Shown here one piece after another: positions 21,600 to 32,521 of a DNA stretch of 64,000 nucleotides. The notes under the pieces were generated by a model. That model had not been told where the DNA came from. It did not search any database and saw only the letters and a list, made by a program, of their open reading frames with translations. The stretch covers positions 23,050,621 through 23,114,620 of the forward strand of contig NC_090730.1 of NCBI RefSeq assembly GCF_036898095.1. The letters are read 5' to 3'. Source of the DNA: Palaemon carinicauda. Lineage: Eukaryota > Arthropoda > Malacostraca > Decapoda > Palaemonidae. Position numbers and translations under genes: made by a program. Position 1 is the first letter of the stretch, and each line of letters opens with the position of its first letter.

Positions 21600-23450
21600 A
21601 GGATGCTTAAGGTTACTCATCCGGATGACAGCTTCCCGATGCCCATTCCCGCACAATCTCTGTGATCAGCCAAGGATATCGCGCCTACCGTCTCTGTCAG
21701 CGTATTCAATGTCTCTGAACCTCTAAGCCATAGTGTTGGCAAGAGTTGCCCGGTTGGGCAGAATTATCCATACCTTAGGCGAAGGTCCTCCATAGGATCA
21801 TCGACGACTTCACCCCCGGCCTCTTCAGTCGATCCTTTCTTGTAAGGAAGGATCTGAGAGGGGAGTTCCGTAGTCGACCTCTCAGCCCTGATCAAGTTTG
21901 TCGAACAAACTTCGGCCAGCGTAGAACAGCAGAATCGATCAGACTGGTAACGAGGCGACAGGACTCCTTAAACCCTGGATCGGAAGGACGGGTACTTTCA
22001 GTTTCCATTCCATCCATCTTCCAGGGAGCTCGTCTAATTCAGCCTAGACTGCAAGTATTCCTGCTTATGATGCAGTGTGGCTATCCCGCCGTGGCATAGC
22101 TAGTTTTTTTTCCCCAGAGAACTCTCCCTGCTTTCCTCATGGCTGCTCAGGGGCAGGCTTCTGCCTCCTCTGCTTTTTCGAGGGCTGGTCAACTCCGGTA
22201 GGCTCGGGTTCGACCTTCTTCAGTGCCGGGACAAGCTTCCGTATGCTTACCATGAGTGTGGGTTCATGGTATTTTGCTTGGAGCCTTCTCTTCTTCTACC
22301 TCAACATCTGGAGTATCTGGCCATGATATTGAGTCAACGGCCTTACCACGTTGGAAACCCCGCTTCTCGTCCGTCCAGCGAGGTTAAGCAACGTCGGTTC
22401 TGGTCGGTACTTGGATGGGTGACCACCTGGGGACGCCAGATTCTGTTGCCATCCTCCGAGCCTTCCTTTCAGTTGACTGTGGCAAGACTGAGGAGAGTCG
22501 CAGTACCTGTTCTCAGTCAAGCAGAGCTTTCAGCCCTACCTTGGAACGTTTCCTAGTTCTCCTTTCCTCATTGACCCGTCTATAGTCCGAACGGTCGCCT
22601 CAGGATAAGTTCCATGTGGGGCGGTCCAAGTTCCGGTGGTTTCAGGCAACGTTTAACCGGACTTCCTGGCCCCTATGGGACCAGCGGAACTATTAGACCT
22701 GCAATGGGTGTTGACCTATGGAACCTCTTGATGGTAGTGGATATTCTCGTCCTTTCCCCACATTCTTGATGCTGTTCTCGGACTCGTCAAAGGAAAGGGG
22801 GGGGGGGGGGGGGATGTTCTGGTCCAGGCCTATGGTCAAGACCTGAAGGATACCTCTCCATCATTCAGGCAGGCTTAGGGGCCGTAGTCTGGCCCCTCTA
22901 CAGATCATACAGCTCCTGCCGAGTCGCCCCGTGCGCGTCGACTTCATGATTCTGGCGTGTTCTAACCAGCAGGGGACGCATTTTCACACCTTCACATCTT
23001 GCAGTAGAGATAACGGGATGATTGAGATTCTCTCAATACCACCATCGGCTCTCTCATTCCAGGCAGAGGAATGTTCTCTCCGACTATCCGAGCAGAGCCT
23101 CGTAGAGAGAGTGTACCTGGGGGTCTTTGACCTTGAGTAACCAGCAAGTTCTGGTCTGGGGGACCTGATCGCGACAGCTTGGAACCTCAAGCTTCCGCTG
23201 TTCTTCCCCCCAGTCTCAGACCCCGAGACTCTGGCAAGATGCATTCCGGTGATGGTGGGACAACTTCGACGCCTGCGTCTTCCCTCCTTTTTGTCTGTGG
23301 ACAATGGGTCTCAACAAGACCAGGTTGTGTGTCAACCTTTCAATGGGAGAGCTCCACTGGGACTATGCGCAGAACGGTTTCTGGACCCTCTGCTTCCCCT
23401 GACGGAACTCCCGGGAGAGCTTCTCCCACGGCGCAGACTACTCAAATAAC
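21600..23450 (+). pseudogene. DIRS-A reverse transcriptase / RNase H, degraded
   Basis: Fragments align to copies B and E: 'VDLSALIKFVEQT' near 21880 (B: INLSALNKFVKQT), 'FHPSSREL' near 22015, the RNase H-associated poly-G tract near 22797-22814, and 'WNLKLPLFFPPVSDPETLA' near 23180-23235 (methyltransferase-like tail). The catalytic YLDD box cannot be recovered. Stops and frameshifts are frequent. The region is split by the 5S-like insertion. Confidence 0.65.
22333..22451 (+). rRNA. 5S rRNA-like sequence inserted in DIRS-A
   Basis: About 119 bp reading as a near-complete 5S rRNA: the 5' part AACGGCCTTACCACGTTG, the box A/intermediate region GAGGTTAAGCAACGTCGG, the box C region GGTACTTGGATGGGTGACC, then CACCTGGGGACGCC and a 3' strand (TCTGTTGCC) able to pair with the 5' end. 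Flanking sequence on each side aligns with uninterrupted DIRS copies B (31228 onwards) and C, so this is an insertion within an RT pseudogene, not a 5S cluster. No A-tail or clear target duplication was seen. The internal pol III promoter regions look largely intact. It could be a 5S pseudogene, a dispersed 5S gene, or the head of a 5S-derived SINE without a body. Confidence 0.8.
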
Positions 23451-24515
23451 CACACTGCGACATCTCTCCCAAACCGGGGCGTCGCTTCGGCTTCATGCCT
23501 GGAGACACTACGCCTCCTCCTCAAGAAGTGACAACCCGCTACAGTCGCGGTACGGAGGTCGCGTCATCTGCGATAGTCTTCCGCAGGGGTCTTCCAGGCA
23601 AAGTGAAGAGTCTTCGGTGGTTGGTGCCGTGGGAGATATACCTCTTCCCTTGAGGCCTCTTCTCCAGCAATAACGGTCTTATTGCCTTTCGGCGGGAGGA
23701 AACTCCTTTCCGCTCTCGGCAATGAAGCCTGTCGCTCAGCCTTTCCCTGACCTTCAGGCTTAAAGGAATAACTTTTTCCTGCCCGCTGGATCTTTCCTCG
23801 CTCATTCGAAGCTACGATCGTCCCTGCCCTAGTCGGAGGAAGACCTCCAACTTGGAGCATGGCTCGGACTTTTAGTCCTTTAAGAGATCTTCTCAAGACC
23901 CTTTACGACAGGCCTCGGATTGTATTCCGCCTTGGGTCTCCTGCTCACTCTGGCCACGGCCAGTGTGTAAGCAATCTTCTTGGTCTCGTACGACTCCGCC
24001 CTTTCTAAGGAAGAGGGGAAGGCAACATTCAGGTTCGCTCCTGAGTTGTTGGCTAGACTCAGACTCTGGGGGTCCCGGCCCTTCGGTCCAATTCCTTCAA
24101 GATTTAGAGTCTCCATTCTGTATCTGATGTCCCAAGACCTTCTCTTTCTTGCCAGTAAAGGAATCGAGAGGTTAGCTTTGGGAACAGCTGCAGTTTGTCC
24201 TCAGTTGCAGCCGATTTGGGAGCACAAGGAGGACACGGGGGAGAGTCACCAGTATACCTCTTCAGCCCGGACTCAAGGACATTCATCTCGACCTGTCTCC
24301 AGACCCTCCCCCGTCACGTCGCCCTACAGCACGATGTTGGATACATCGCAACGTCCCTCGCCTTCGAGTAATACTACTCTGTGACGCAGGTGCTACAAGC
24401 TGGGGTCTGGAAGCGTCTAATGACCTTCGCAGCCCGCTTCCTGCTGGGCGTGACCCAAAGGAGTCTCGATACGTTTTCTATCACTCTGTGGTGGCTACAC
24501 AACAGCTGGTCTAAC
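23450..24515 (+). pseudogene. DIRS-A tyrosine recombinase, degraded
   Basis: Pieces match copy B's recombinase in shifting frames, notably 'IATSLAFE' after the H-x2-R region, then 'SVTQVLQAGVWKRLMTF' and 'TQRSLDTFSITLWWLHNSWSN' at 24340-24510. The nucleophile block HYLQ reads as RFLL here, so the catalytic Tyr is lost. Multiple stops: non-functional. Confidence 0.7.
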
Positions 24516-24977
24516 CTCAGGCTCCTTTTTGGACAGATAGCAGAAGGTTGAGGGCATTGTTATCAGGTTTTAGTCTGCATGAACGAAAGAAGTATGTCTG
24601 GCCCTTATTTCTTTCTTCATCATCCCCTCTACGGGGAAGCAGCATCCTGGTCTCTGCATAGCTGACCTCGAACCTCTGCAGGTAAACCATGCTTCCTTGT
24701 GTTCCGAGTATTGAGTCAATACTGTCGCGTCCCCCATACCCTGACGAGGTGGTATTGGGAACGTCCTAACCCAGAGTTCCTTCTGGAACTCCAGGTCAAC
24801 TGCCTAGGACGGGTCACACTTCTTCCTTCACACACACGCTTATGTAGGCCACACGGTTCCTTGCGAGGTGCAGGGACTCCTTTTCTCGAGTGCGACTCAC
24901 TCGGATTCTGAGTCCCCGGGTAAAGCCAAAGCCAGTATGGCTGGGGACTTTCCACCCTACCTAATGGGTAAGTCACC

Positions 24978-25079
24978 CAATGTAAATAGCGTGGTTTGTA
25001 TTTCGGTTACGGAACAAATAAAAAATTTGAAGATAATTTGTATTTTTCCTAACCATACAAACCTTAGCTATTTACACAT
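24978..25079 (+). repeat. DIRS-A internal complementary region
   Basis: Contains, head to head, the complement of the left element end (GTTACGGAACAA side) and of the right element end (AACCATACAAACCTTAGC side). In the DIRS replication model it bridges the two cDNA ends. Confidence 0.85.
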
Positions 25080-25123
25080 ATTTGCCCGCCAGCCCTGTCC
25101 CCCAAGACAAGTCCTACCTCTTA

Positions 25124-25332
25124 AGTGAAAGTGAGCATTCATCTGTGTGTGAGGGGGGGAGGGGTAGCTAGCTACCACTCCCCTACCCCCCCGCTAACTA
25201 GCGCGGGGGTAATACACCCTCGTTAAATTCTAATGGCTCGCCATTTCAGCTGCGCTAAAAGGTAAACCCAATGTGTAAATAGCTAAGGTTTGTATGGTTA
25301 GGAAAAATACAAATTATCTTCGAATTTGTCAT
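25124..25332 (-). repeat. DIRS-A right inverted terminal repeat
   Basis: Inverse of the left repeat, then extends into the right-specific end 'AAATTATCTTCGAATTTGTC'. Confidence 0.88.
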
Positions 25333-26013
25333 ATTCATCAGCTTGATTTTTTAACCAATTAAGATATCCCAAATGTTTATGCGCAAGTTCCCGTTTATTG
25401 TTTAACAACAGCCAGTTTTTCCATTCTTCCCTTCAGTTCTACAATGACTTCTATCACAAGAAAATATCGGTAATTTTTCGTAATAATCCCACCCAGCGTT
25501 CTTTTCATAAAAAATATTTTTTTTCGTTAGTTTTCTTGTTGTTTTGTTGTGTTCTAATGTTATTAACTTCCGCAAATGTATCATTTTCAGAGTATCACCA
25601 CCCAACAGTAATTTAGAGAACATCGATGTTAGGTTGGGTACTTAAAAATAACGAATTGCGGAGAGAGAATAACGGCAAAACACAACGAAAAATAACGAAA
25701 AAAAATGTTTTTTCATGAAAAAATTTGAGGAACAACACTTAACTAAAACTATCATTGGCCCGTTTTCTTCTGAGTCCCGTTTTCTATTTAATGTAAACTG
25801 ATCTTTGCTCAGCCGTATCCTTGATAAACTAACAATAATTATTCACGCGCTGATCATTGCTCAGCCGTGGCTCGCTTCGCTCGCAATTAAATATTACATC
25901 ACCTCCATATGTTCTGTCAAGCGGTAATATTGCGCTACACGCGTTCTCTGCATGGGCGAGTATTTTGCCGTATCCATTGTTCACACTGTGCCTTAAATCT
26001 ATAATGGCTTACC
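25333..26013. other. Spacer between DIRS A and B
   Basis: AT-rich. Holds an imperfect A/T-rich hairpin (about 25497-25735, TTTTTTCGTTA blocks facing their complement) and a single copy of the GGCTCGCTTCGCTCGC repeat at 25869-25884. No gene was recognised. Confidence 0.5.
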
Positions 26014-26274
26014 TTAATAGTCTGAGTCGGAGTCAGAATCCCCCAAATCAGGAGTGAAAACCGGCTCAATGGTTTGTGGTGCCCCACTGGGTCCTGGTTG
26101 TGCGGTAAGGCCACTCGGTCCTTTTGGTTGTCTAAATTTACCGTAACACTGCCAATAATGACGATCAGTTTGCAAAGAACGAGGTTTGTAACACTTCGGG
26201 CAAGTTATTTCTAAAGGAAGCACACTGTGATTACGCTCAAATTTTAAAGTTTTTTCGTTATTTGTTAAAAATAG
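26014..26274 (-). CDS. Unknown open frame, zinc-ribbon-like, acidic tail
   Basis: A minus-strand frame ends at 26014 and is interrupted upstream by the left end of DIRS-B at 26275, so its start is unknown; reading into the DIRS terminus is probably fortuitous. The part outside DIRS contains ITCPKCYKP and HYWQC (C-x2-C ... C), then a Pro/Gly/Ser-rich linker and an acidic end DLGDSDSDSDY. It could be the end of a host or transposon exon. A donor-like AAG/GTAAGC directly follows the stop codon. No family can be assigned. Confidence 0.35.
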   Translation of the reverse strand, partial: LFLTNNEKTLKFERNHSVLPLEITCPKCYKPRSLQTDRHYWQCYGKFRQPKGPSGLTAQPGPSGAPQTIEPVFTPDLGDSDSDSDY

Positions 26275-26465
26275 TTGTTCCGTAACCGAAATACAAACCA
26301 CGCTATTTACGTAGGGTATTACTTTCGGCGTAGCTGAAATGACGAGCCATTAGATTTTTAACGAGGGTTAACTACCCCCCGCTAGTTAGCAGGGGGTAGG
26401 GAAGGGGTACCTTGCTACCCCTCCCCCCCCACACACTGGTGAGTTGTCCCACTTCACTTTTGGCT
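26275..26465 (+). repeat. DIRS-B left inverted terminal repeat
   Basis: TTGTTCCGTAACCGAAATAC to the 'CCACTTCACTTTTGGCTCGG' block; inverse of 34016-34221. Confidence 0.9.
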
Positions 26466-26579
26466 CGGACGAAGTACAGATGTTTCTGTTTTCGTCCTCG
26501 TTAATGACAGCCTTAATTTGTTTTTTTGCTTTTTCTAGTTCTGTGTGTTTGGAAGTTGGCCTCGACCGTTATCATCGCT

Positions 26580-29500
26580 ATGCGCAAGTGCCCTGGACTC
26601 GCTGGCCGCCCTTGTGGGACCTTCATGTCAGCAGAGGACACCGATCCTCACACCCTTTGCCCGCAGTGCCGAGGTCAACAGTGTGAGAGCGAGAATACTT
26701 GCAGTGAGTGTAGGGAGTGGTCTGCCTCCCAGTGGGAGAAGTTCGGCCGTCGGCGTAAGAAGTCCAAGAGAGACCGTTCTCCTTCAGGGGCAACCTTGAA
26801 GAAGGAAGGCTTTAAGGACTCCTCTTCCGCCACCCGAACATCCTCCGAAGCTCCCACTTGATCGGTCTCTCGTGAGAGACTGCCGAGTGGTAGCGCAGGC
26901 CCTAGTGGTGTTTCCCAACCTCGGGGTGCGGGAGAGGGCGTTGCCTCCCTTAGCATGGCAGCTCCCTCTTCTCCTCCGGGGGAGGATATTTTGGATTTTA
27001 ATGAATATGACTAAACTGTGTCTAATGATGATTTGTTCCAGCTTTGGGCTTCCTTGGGGCTTAAGGGCTCGCCCTCCAAGGAAGCCCGGTTTGACCTGAT
27101 CCAGTTGGGGGCTGTGGGCAAACAGTCGCCGGTAATACCAGAGGTATTCCCTTCGGATATTGTCGACACTGTCTTGGCAGAGCCTTCCGACGGGTCTGGT
27201 TAAACCCTTAATACTGCGCCTGTTGCGGACGTTGCTGAAGGCTCTCCGCCCCCCTCCGAACATCCTTCGAGGGGGGAGGAGAGTCCCACGGTCTCTCCTG
27301 CGGGCGGGTCTCCCCCTCGGGGGAGCGCGCTGACAGAGACTCCTCTTCGGAGGACTGATGACCCGGACGCCCTTCCTTGAGGTCGTATTCGCCGTAAGGC
27401 CCGTCGGCCTCTCCGCAGCAGAGGACTTCCTTCTCCCTATAAGGGAGTTAGGAGGCGCTTCTTTGGTTCGTCCTCTTCTGATCCTCCCCCTGAGGAGGAG
27501 CCCCCCCGTCAGAAGCAGACCGTCGCAGTAGCGTCACTTGACCTCTCCGCAGATCGTTCGCGATCTCCTACGCCTGCCAGACCTTCCGACCTGCCTTCTC
27601 CGTTCCTGGCTGCAGATGCGCTTTGGGCGCCTTCGCACCCTATTATCCAACAGGCACCGATCCCTTCGGGGAAAAGGGACTCTACTCACGGTGTGGGTAA
27701 GTCCCTTGCGCGTCAGGGTTCCCCTGCGCGCCCACCTGCGCGTTCGCATGCAGTAGCACACAAGCGCTCTCCAGAGTTACAGTCTTCGGACTTAGCTCAC
27801 CAGCGCTCTCCTGCTCGGCAGCGATCACCTGCTCGCCAGCGCTCTCCTTCTCGCAGGTCTCCTGTGAAACAGCGCCCTCATGTTCCTGATGTGCACAAGG
27901 CGCACCTACGTTCTCGTGAGCGCCCTCGTTCTCCTGTGCGCAGCCGCGCTACTACTCAGCCTGTTCCTGATGCGCGCCCAGCGCGCCAACGATCACCACC
28001 GCATCCATGATTGCCAGATCTGGAGTTAGGCAAGGGTTCCATCCCGTCGCTTCGCCCTCGCGCCCCTGCGCGCCCTTCTGCTCTGGCGCAACAGCGCACG
28101 CGCTCTCCAGAGCGCTTATGTAGAGCTCCTGTTCGCGAGCGTTCGCATGCGCGTTCGTCTCCCTCCATCTCTTCAGATGTGCGCAGTAACCTTACTACGA
28201 GCCAACGATCTCCTGCGCGCCCACGCGATCACTCGCCTGTGCGCAAACGCTCTCCTGAGCGCCAACGCCCTCTTAAGACTGATCGCCCCAGGTCTCCGAC
28301 TCGCCCGCGCGATAAATCGCCTGTGCGCAGTCGTTCGCCTGTCCATGGTACGCGCCGTTGTTTTCGGGAGTACACGCGACATCGCTCGCCAATCCGCCAG
28401 CATTTGCCAACGTGCCAGCGCTCTCTGCCTGGCAAACACTCGCCAAGTTGCTCGCGACTTTTCTCGCCCGAACATCATCGTTCTCCTACGTGCCGCCAGC
28501 GGTCGCCTAGTTTTCAGCGCACCCCTTTACCAACGCGACCACGCGCACCTTCACATGCACGCCAACGCGTTCCCTCGCCAACGCGTCCCTTCGCCTGCGC
28601 GCCCGCCCACTCGCCAGCGCCCACGCGCCATCTCGCCCGCGCGCGAACGCGCCCACGCGCATTCCCCTACACGCGGCAATCCGCCCACGCGCATTCCCCT
28701 ACACGCGGCAATGCGCCCGCGCGCGATCCCCCGAATGCTTTTTCGCGCGAGCGCCGCCGCGATCCCCATTCTCGCGGGGATCATCAACGCGGCCAACTGA
28801 TAAGGACGCGGACTTCCAGATCGGCCTCTGGATCGCCACCGCGCAAGCGTAGGATTACCTACCAGGATCAGGACCAGGAAGGATCTATGGAGAGGTCCAT
28901 GCAACATTCTTTTTCTTCTTCTTTTCAGGCAGGCCCCGTTTCGTCCACTCCGAAGGGTCAGGAGATCCACTTCCCTCCAGCAGGGATAACTGACACGGCG
29001 TCAGTTACCCGTCAGCCTTGGTTCCGTCACATAATGAACGCAGTGGTTCAGGCTGTGAAGCCTGCCCTCGTTGATTTGGGACTTAAACCAACGGCAGACT
29101 CATCCCCGCTGAATAGAGGGAGAGGAGTGGACTTCGTGGTGACTTCTCCTCGGGAGAAGTTGGCTCCCAAGAGGTCGGTCAGGAAGGCTCCTTCTCCTTC
29201 ACGTGCGGTTTCTCCTTCTCCCGTGGACGAGGTTTTTCCGTCCTCAGGAGAGTCCAGCAAGGCAGGACTGTCCCCCACGGCACCAATGGGAGGAACCCCT
29301 CCTCTTAGGAGAGAAACTTCTCGCGAGGAAGCTCCCTTCCGGACCTCTTTGCTGGAGTCCTGTATTCCTCCTAGGAGGGAGCCCAAGGACTCCCAAGACG
29401 ATTCCTAAATCGTCATCCAGGATCCGTCCAGACCAACCAGACGCCAAGAGGACGTCCACATGTCTCCCCAAGATGAGCCTTTGGGGACCTGAGACTTAGC

Positions 29501-30441
29501 TGCCAGTCCGCAAGGAGAAGACCAGTTCGAGTCAGAACACGCTTTCTGGCAGGTCCTAGGCTTGATGAGGCAACTCAACAAGTTTAAGGATCCGGAAACT
29601 GCCCCTCGTGAGGGCAAGGACACAGTGCTAGACCAAGTCTACAGCACCCAGAAACCCCGTAAGTCCAGCGCAGCTTTGCTTTGGTCCAAAGGGGTGAAAG
29701 GGGCCAGGGACAGGGTCGAAGCCCAGCTCTCCGCCTCCTCAAGTACATCAGAGGAGGTACTTTGAGATCATGGGGGAGTCCAGTATGGCCCTTCCACTCC
29801 ACCATTCTGTGGAAGAGCTGACCAGGGGAACTCCTCTCGAGAAGCTCTCCGCCCAGCAGGTGACGTTCTCGGCGTCGGAGATCTCGAACCTTGAGAAGGT
29901 CGCGAAGAGTGCCATGCAGGCAACTTCGTGGCTGGGATCTCTGGGCATCCTATTGTGCTCTGAGGATCTGTCCAAGGAGAGCAATAGGAAGGCTTTGGAG
30001 ACCTTCCTCCTCTCGGCCACGCGTTCGATCGAGTTCCTCGCTCACCAGGTTGCTAACCTGTGGGCTAACTCGATCCTCAAGCGTTGTGACGCAGTGACCG
30101 AGAGGTTCCATTCGAAGGTCCCCGCCGTGGATGTCTGCAGGCTCAGGCACTCCTCCATCACTGGGAGAGATCTGCTTGAGCCCAAGGAGAGAGAACGAAC
30201 AGCTGAGAGGTGGAGGAGATCGAATCAGGATTCTCTCCTCCAGAGGGCCCTGACATCTCGGCCCTACAAGCCTCCTGCACCTTAACAGCAACAGCAGCCT
30301 CGCAAGACACTGAAGCAGGCTCCGGCAGCTAAGACAGGGGTGTCTAAGCCGCAGTCCTTTCAAACTAAGGACAGAAGGCGCGGCAAGCCCTCTAGGGGAG
30401 GAAAGAATCCTAGGGGCAGTGGCCAAGGCCGCAAGCGCTAG
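26580..30441 (+). pseudogene. DIRS-B gag-like protein, near-intact frame
   Basis: ATG at 26580 begins MRKCPGLAGRPCGTFMS, followed by a cysteine array LCPQC...C...TCSEC (C-x2-C-x4-C-x5-C-x2-C, probable zinc binding) and a Lys/Arg patch. The same frame continues for over 3 kb through a Ser/Arg/Pro-rich spacer (about 27690-28800, RSPARQ-type repeats) to 29765, interrupted by only a handful of stops (for example 26859, about 27001, 27378-27380, 28008, 29406). A +1 shift then leads into the conserved domain MALPLHHSVEELTRG...AMQATSWL...FLAHQVANLW (29770 onwards), ending in a Gln/Arg/Gly-rich basic tail with TAG at 30439-30441. By position and basic tail it is the DIRS gag equivalent (RNA binding, particle formation). 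Because it has stops and a frameshift I call it a pseudogene. Confidence 0.75.
27690..28800 (+). repeat. RS-rich irregular repeat region of DIRS-B gag
   Basis: Degenerate 18-bp-type units around CGCTCTCCTGCTCGCCAG encode RSPARQ-like hexapeptides; the region stays in the gag frame, with stops at about 28008 only. Confidence 0.75.
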
Positions 30442-32521
30442 GATCGGCAATCCCCCGGCGTGTCCACCTGTGGGGGGATGCCTGAAAAGTTGCATGGACA
30501 GGTGGCAGCAACTTGGGGCCGATTCTTGGACGGTCTCTGTGATCGGCCAAGGTTATCGCGTCCCATTCACGACATCTCCACCTCCCCTGACAGCGAATCC
30601 AGTGTCGCTGAACTCCTATGCCATGGGATCGGCAAAGGGGTTAGCCCTTCGGGCAGAAGTCGAGACCATGCTCAAGAAGGATGCTCTCCAGGAGGTCGAC
30701 GCGTCTCCCCAGGCTTCTTCAGTCGACTCTTTCTTGTAAAGAAGGCGTCTGGAGGCTGGAGACCGGTCATCAATCTCTCAGCCCTGAACAAGTTTGTCAA
30801 ACAAACTTCGTTCAGCATGGAGACAGCGGACACCGTCAGACGTGCAGTGAGACCGCAAGACTTCATGTGCACACTGGATCTGAAGGACGCGTACTTCCAG
30901 ATCCCAATCCATCCGTCTTCAAGGAAGTACTTGAGATTCAGCCTAGATAGCAAGATCTACCAGTTCAAGGTGTTGTGTTTCGGTCTCTCCACAGCACCTC
31001 AGGTGTTCACCAGAGTGTTCACACTGATTTTGTCTTGGGCGCACAGGAACGGCATACGTCTCCTCCGTTATCTGGACGACTGGCTGATCCTGGCAGACTC
31101 GGAGTCGACCCTTCGAAGTTCTTCGACACCGGGACAGGCTTCTGGAGGTTTGCCAAGATCTGGGGATCATGATAAATCTTGAGAAGTCCTCTCTGCTTCC
31201 GACGCAACGACTGGTATATCTAGGCATGATATTAGACACCGATCTCCACAAAGCCTATCCATCAGACGACAGGATAGCAAGGCTGAGGAGGGTCGCAGAA
31301 CCTTTCCTCAGGCGGGAAGAGCTTCCAGCCCAATCATGGTTACGTCTACTAGGCCACCTTTCCTCCTTGGCACGTCTAGTCCCGAACGGCCGCCTCAGGA
31401 TAAGATCCCTGCAATGGCGGCTAAAGTCCTGATGGAATCAAGGCTCCGATTCTCCGGACTTTCTGTTTCCTATAGGATCCACGGAACTGACGGACCTTCG
31501 GTGGGGGCTGAACGACGTGAACCTTCGAAAGGGAGTGGATCTTCTCGTCCTCTCCCCGGATTTGACTCTGTTTTCGGACGCGTCAAAAGAAGGGTGGGGG
31601 GCCCACATTCTGAACCAAAGGATCTCAGGCCTCTAGTCAGAATCAGAAAAGTACCTCCACATCAACCTGCTAGAAATGAAGGCCGTCTTCCTGGCCCTTC
31701 AACAGTTCTAATGGACCCTGGCGGGCCACTCCATAGTGGTGATGAGCGACAACACCACAGTAGTGGCTTACATCAACAAGCATGGAGGTAACTTTTCTCA
31801 ACAGCTATCCCATCTTGCAGTAGAGATTCTGAGATGGTCCGAAATCCACTCGATAACACTTTCGGCTCGCTTCATTCCTGGCAAGAGGAATGTGCTCGCC
31901 GACAATCTGAGCAGAGCTTCGCAGATAGTGAGTACCGAGTGGTCTTTGGATCCTCAGATAGCCAACAAAGTCCTGACTTTGTGGGGTTCCCCGACAGTAG
32001 ATCTGTTCGCGACAGCCTTGAATTTCAAGCTGCCAATGTACTGCTCTCCAGTCCCGGACCCCAAGGCTCTCTGGCAAGATGCTTTTCAGCAGAGGTGGGA
32101 CAACATCGACGTTTACGCCTTCCCACCATTCTGTCTGATGAGAAGGGTGCTCAACAAGACCAGACTATCGGTCAATCTCTCCATGACTTTAGTAGCTCCG
32201 ATATGGCATCACGCGGAATGGTTCCCGGACCTTCTGCAGCTCCTGACGGAGCTTCCGAGGGAACTCCCCCCACGACACGAGCTACTCAGACAACCACACT
32301 GCAACATCTTCCTCAAAGCCGTAGCGTCGCTTCGGCTTCACGTCTGGAGACTACCCAGCGTCTCCTCACGGAGAGAGGATTTTCGCAACAGGTTGCGGAC
32401 TGGATGTCTCGCCACCTGCGCAAGTCCTCTGTCGGAGTCTACCAGGCGAAGTGGAAAGTCTTCTGTGGTTGGTGTCGTGGGAGGGGTCTCTCTCCACTCG
32501 ATGCCACTATTCCAGCAATAG
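30419..32521 (+). pseudogene. DIRS-B reverse transcriptase / RNase H / MT-like
   Basis: Begins in a frame overlapping the gag end (MAKAASARIGNPPACPPVGG). RT blocks: KASGGWRPVINLSALNKFV, TLDLKDAYFQIPIHPSSRKY (motif A), FGLSTAPQVFT and the intact catalytic box YLDDWLIL at 31069-31080. RNase H residues: LFSDASKEG (D), LEMKA (E), VMSDN (D), NVLADNLSRA (D). A tail with DLFATALNFKLPMYCS and YAFPPF looks like the Dam-type methyltransferase-like domain known downstream of RNase H in DIRS1 elements. Two compensating frameshifts (about 30710 and 31160) and stops at about 31431, 31637 and 31710 break the frame. It would copy RNA into cDNA in the particle. Confidence 0.82.

Larger units (their letters stand above)
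17935..21600 (+). pseudogene. DIRS-A gag-like region, degraded
   Basis: The start resembles copy C near 36000 ('ACGGACAGCTCTCCAGTTCA' compared with C). The middle codes for Ser/Arg/Pro/Ala-rich low-complexity peptides, as in the other copies, but is inflated by three tandem arrays (19240-19545, 19770-19925, 20030-20605). The gag C-terminal end is recognisable around 21355-21600 by alignment to copy B's 'LTSRPYKPPAP' region and basic tail. Several long open frames on both strands here are side effects of the tandem arrays and do not represent separate genes. The zinc-finger start seen in B, D and E was not found in A. Confidence 0.6.
17046..25332 (+). mobile_element. DIRS1-like retrotransposon, copy A
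   Basis: About 8.3 kb with inverted terminal repeats (17046-17240; 25124-25332), a gag-like region with huge tandem arrays, degraded RT/RNase H and tyrosine recombinase regions, and an internal complementary region (24978-25079). This ITR plus internal-complement architecture is diagnostic of DIRS elements, which integrate through a tyrosine recombinase without target duplications. Copy A is the most decayed of the full-length copies and carries a 5S rRNA-like sequence inside its RT region. Its 5' gag part resembles copy C, not B or E. Confidence 0.88.

Noticed and set aside
17046..25332. Reading the ~200-bp inverted terminal repeats as MITE or DNA transposon ends
   Set aside because: RT, RNase H and tyrosine recombinase inside, the internal complementary region, and the absence of flanking duplications identify DIRS elements.
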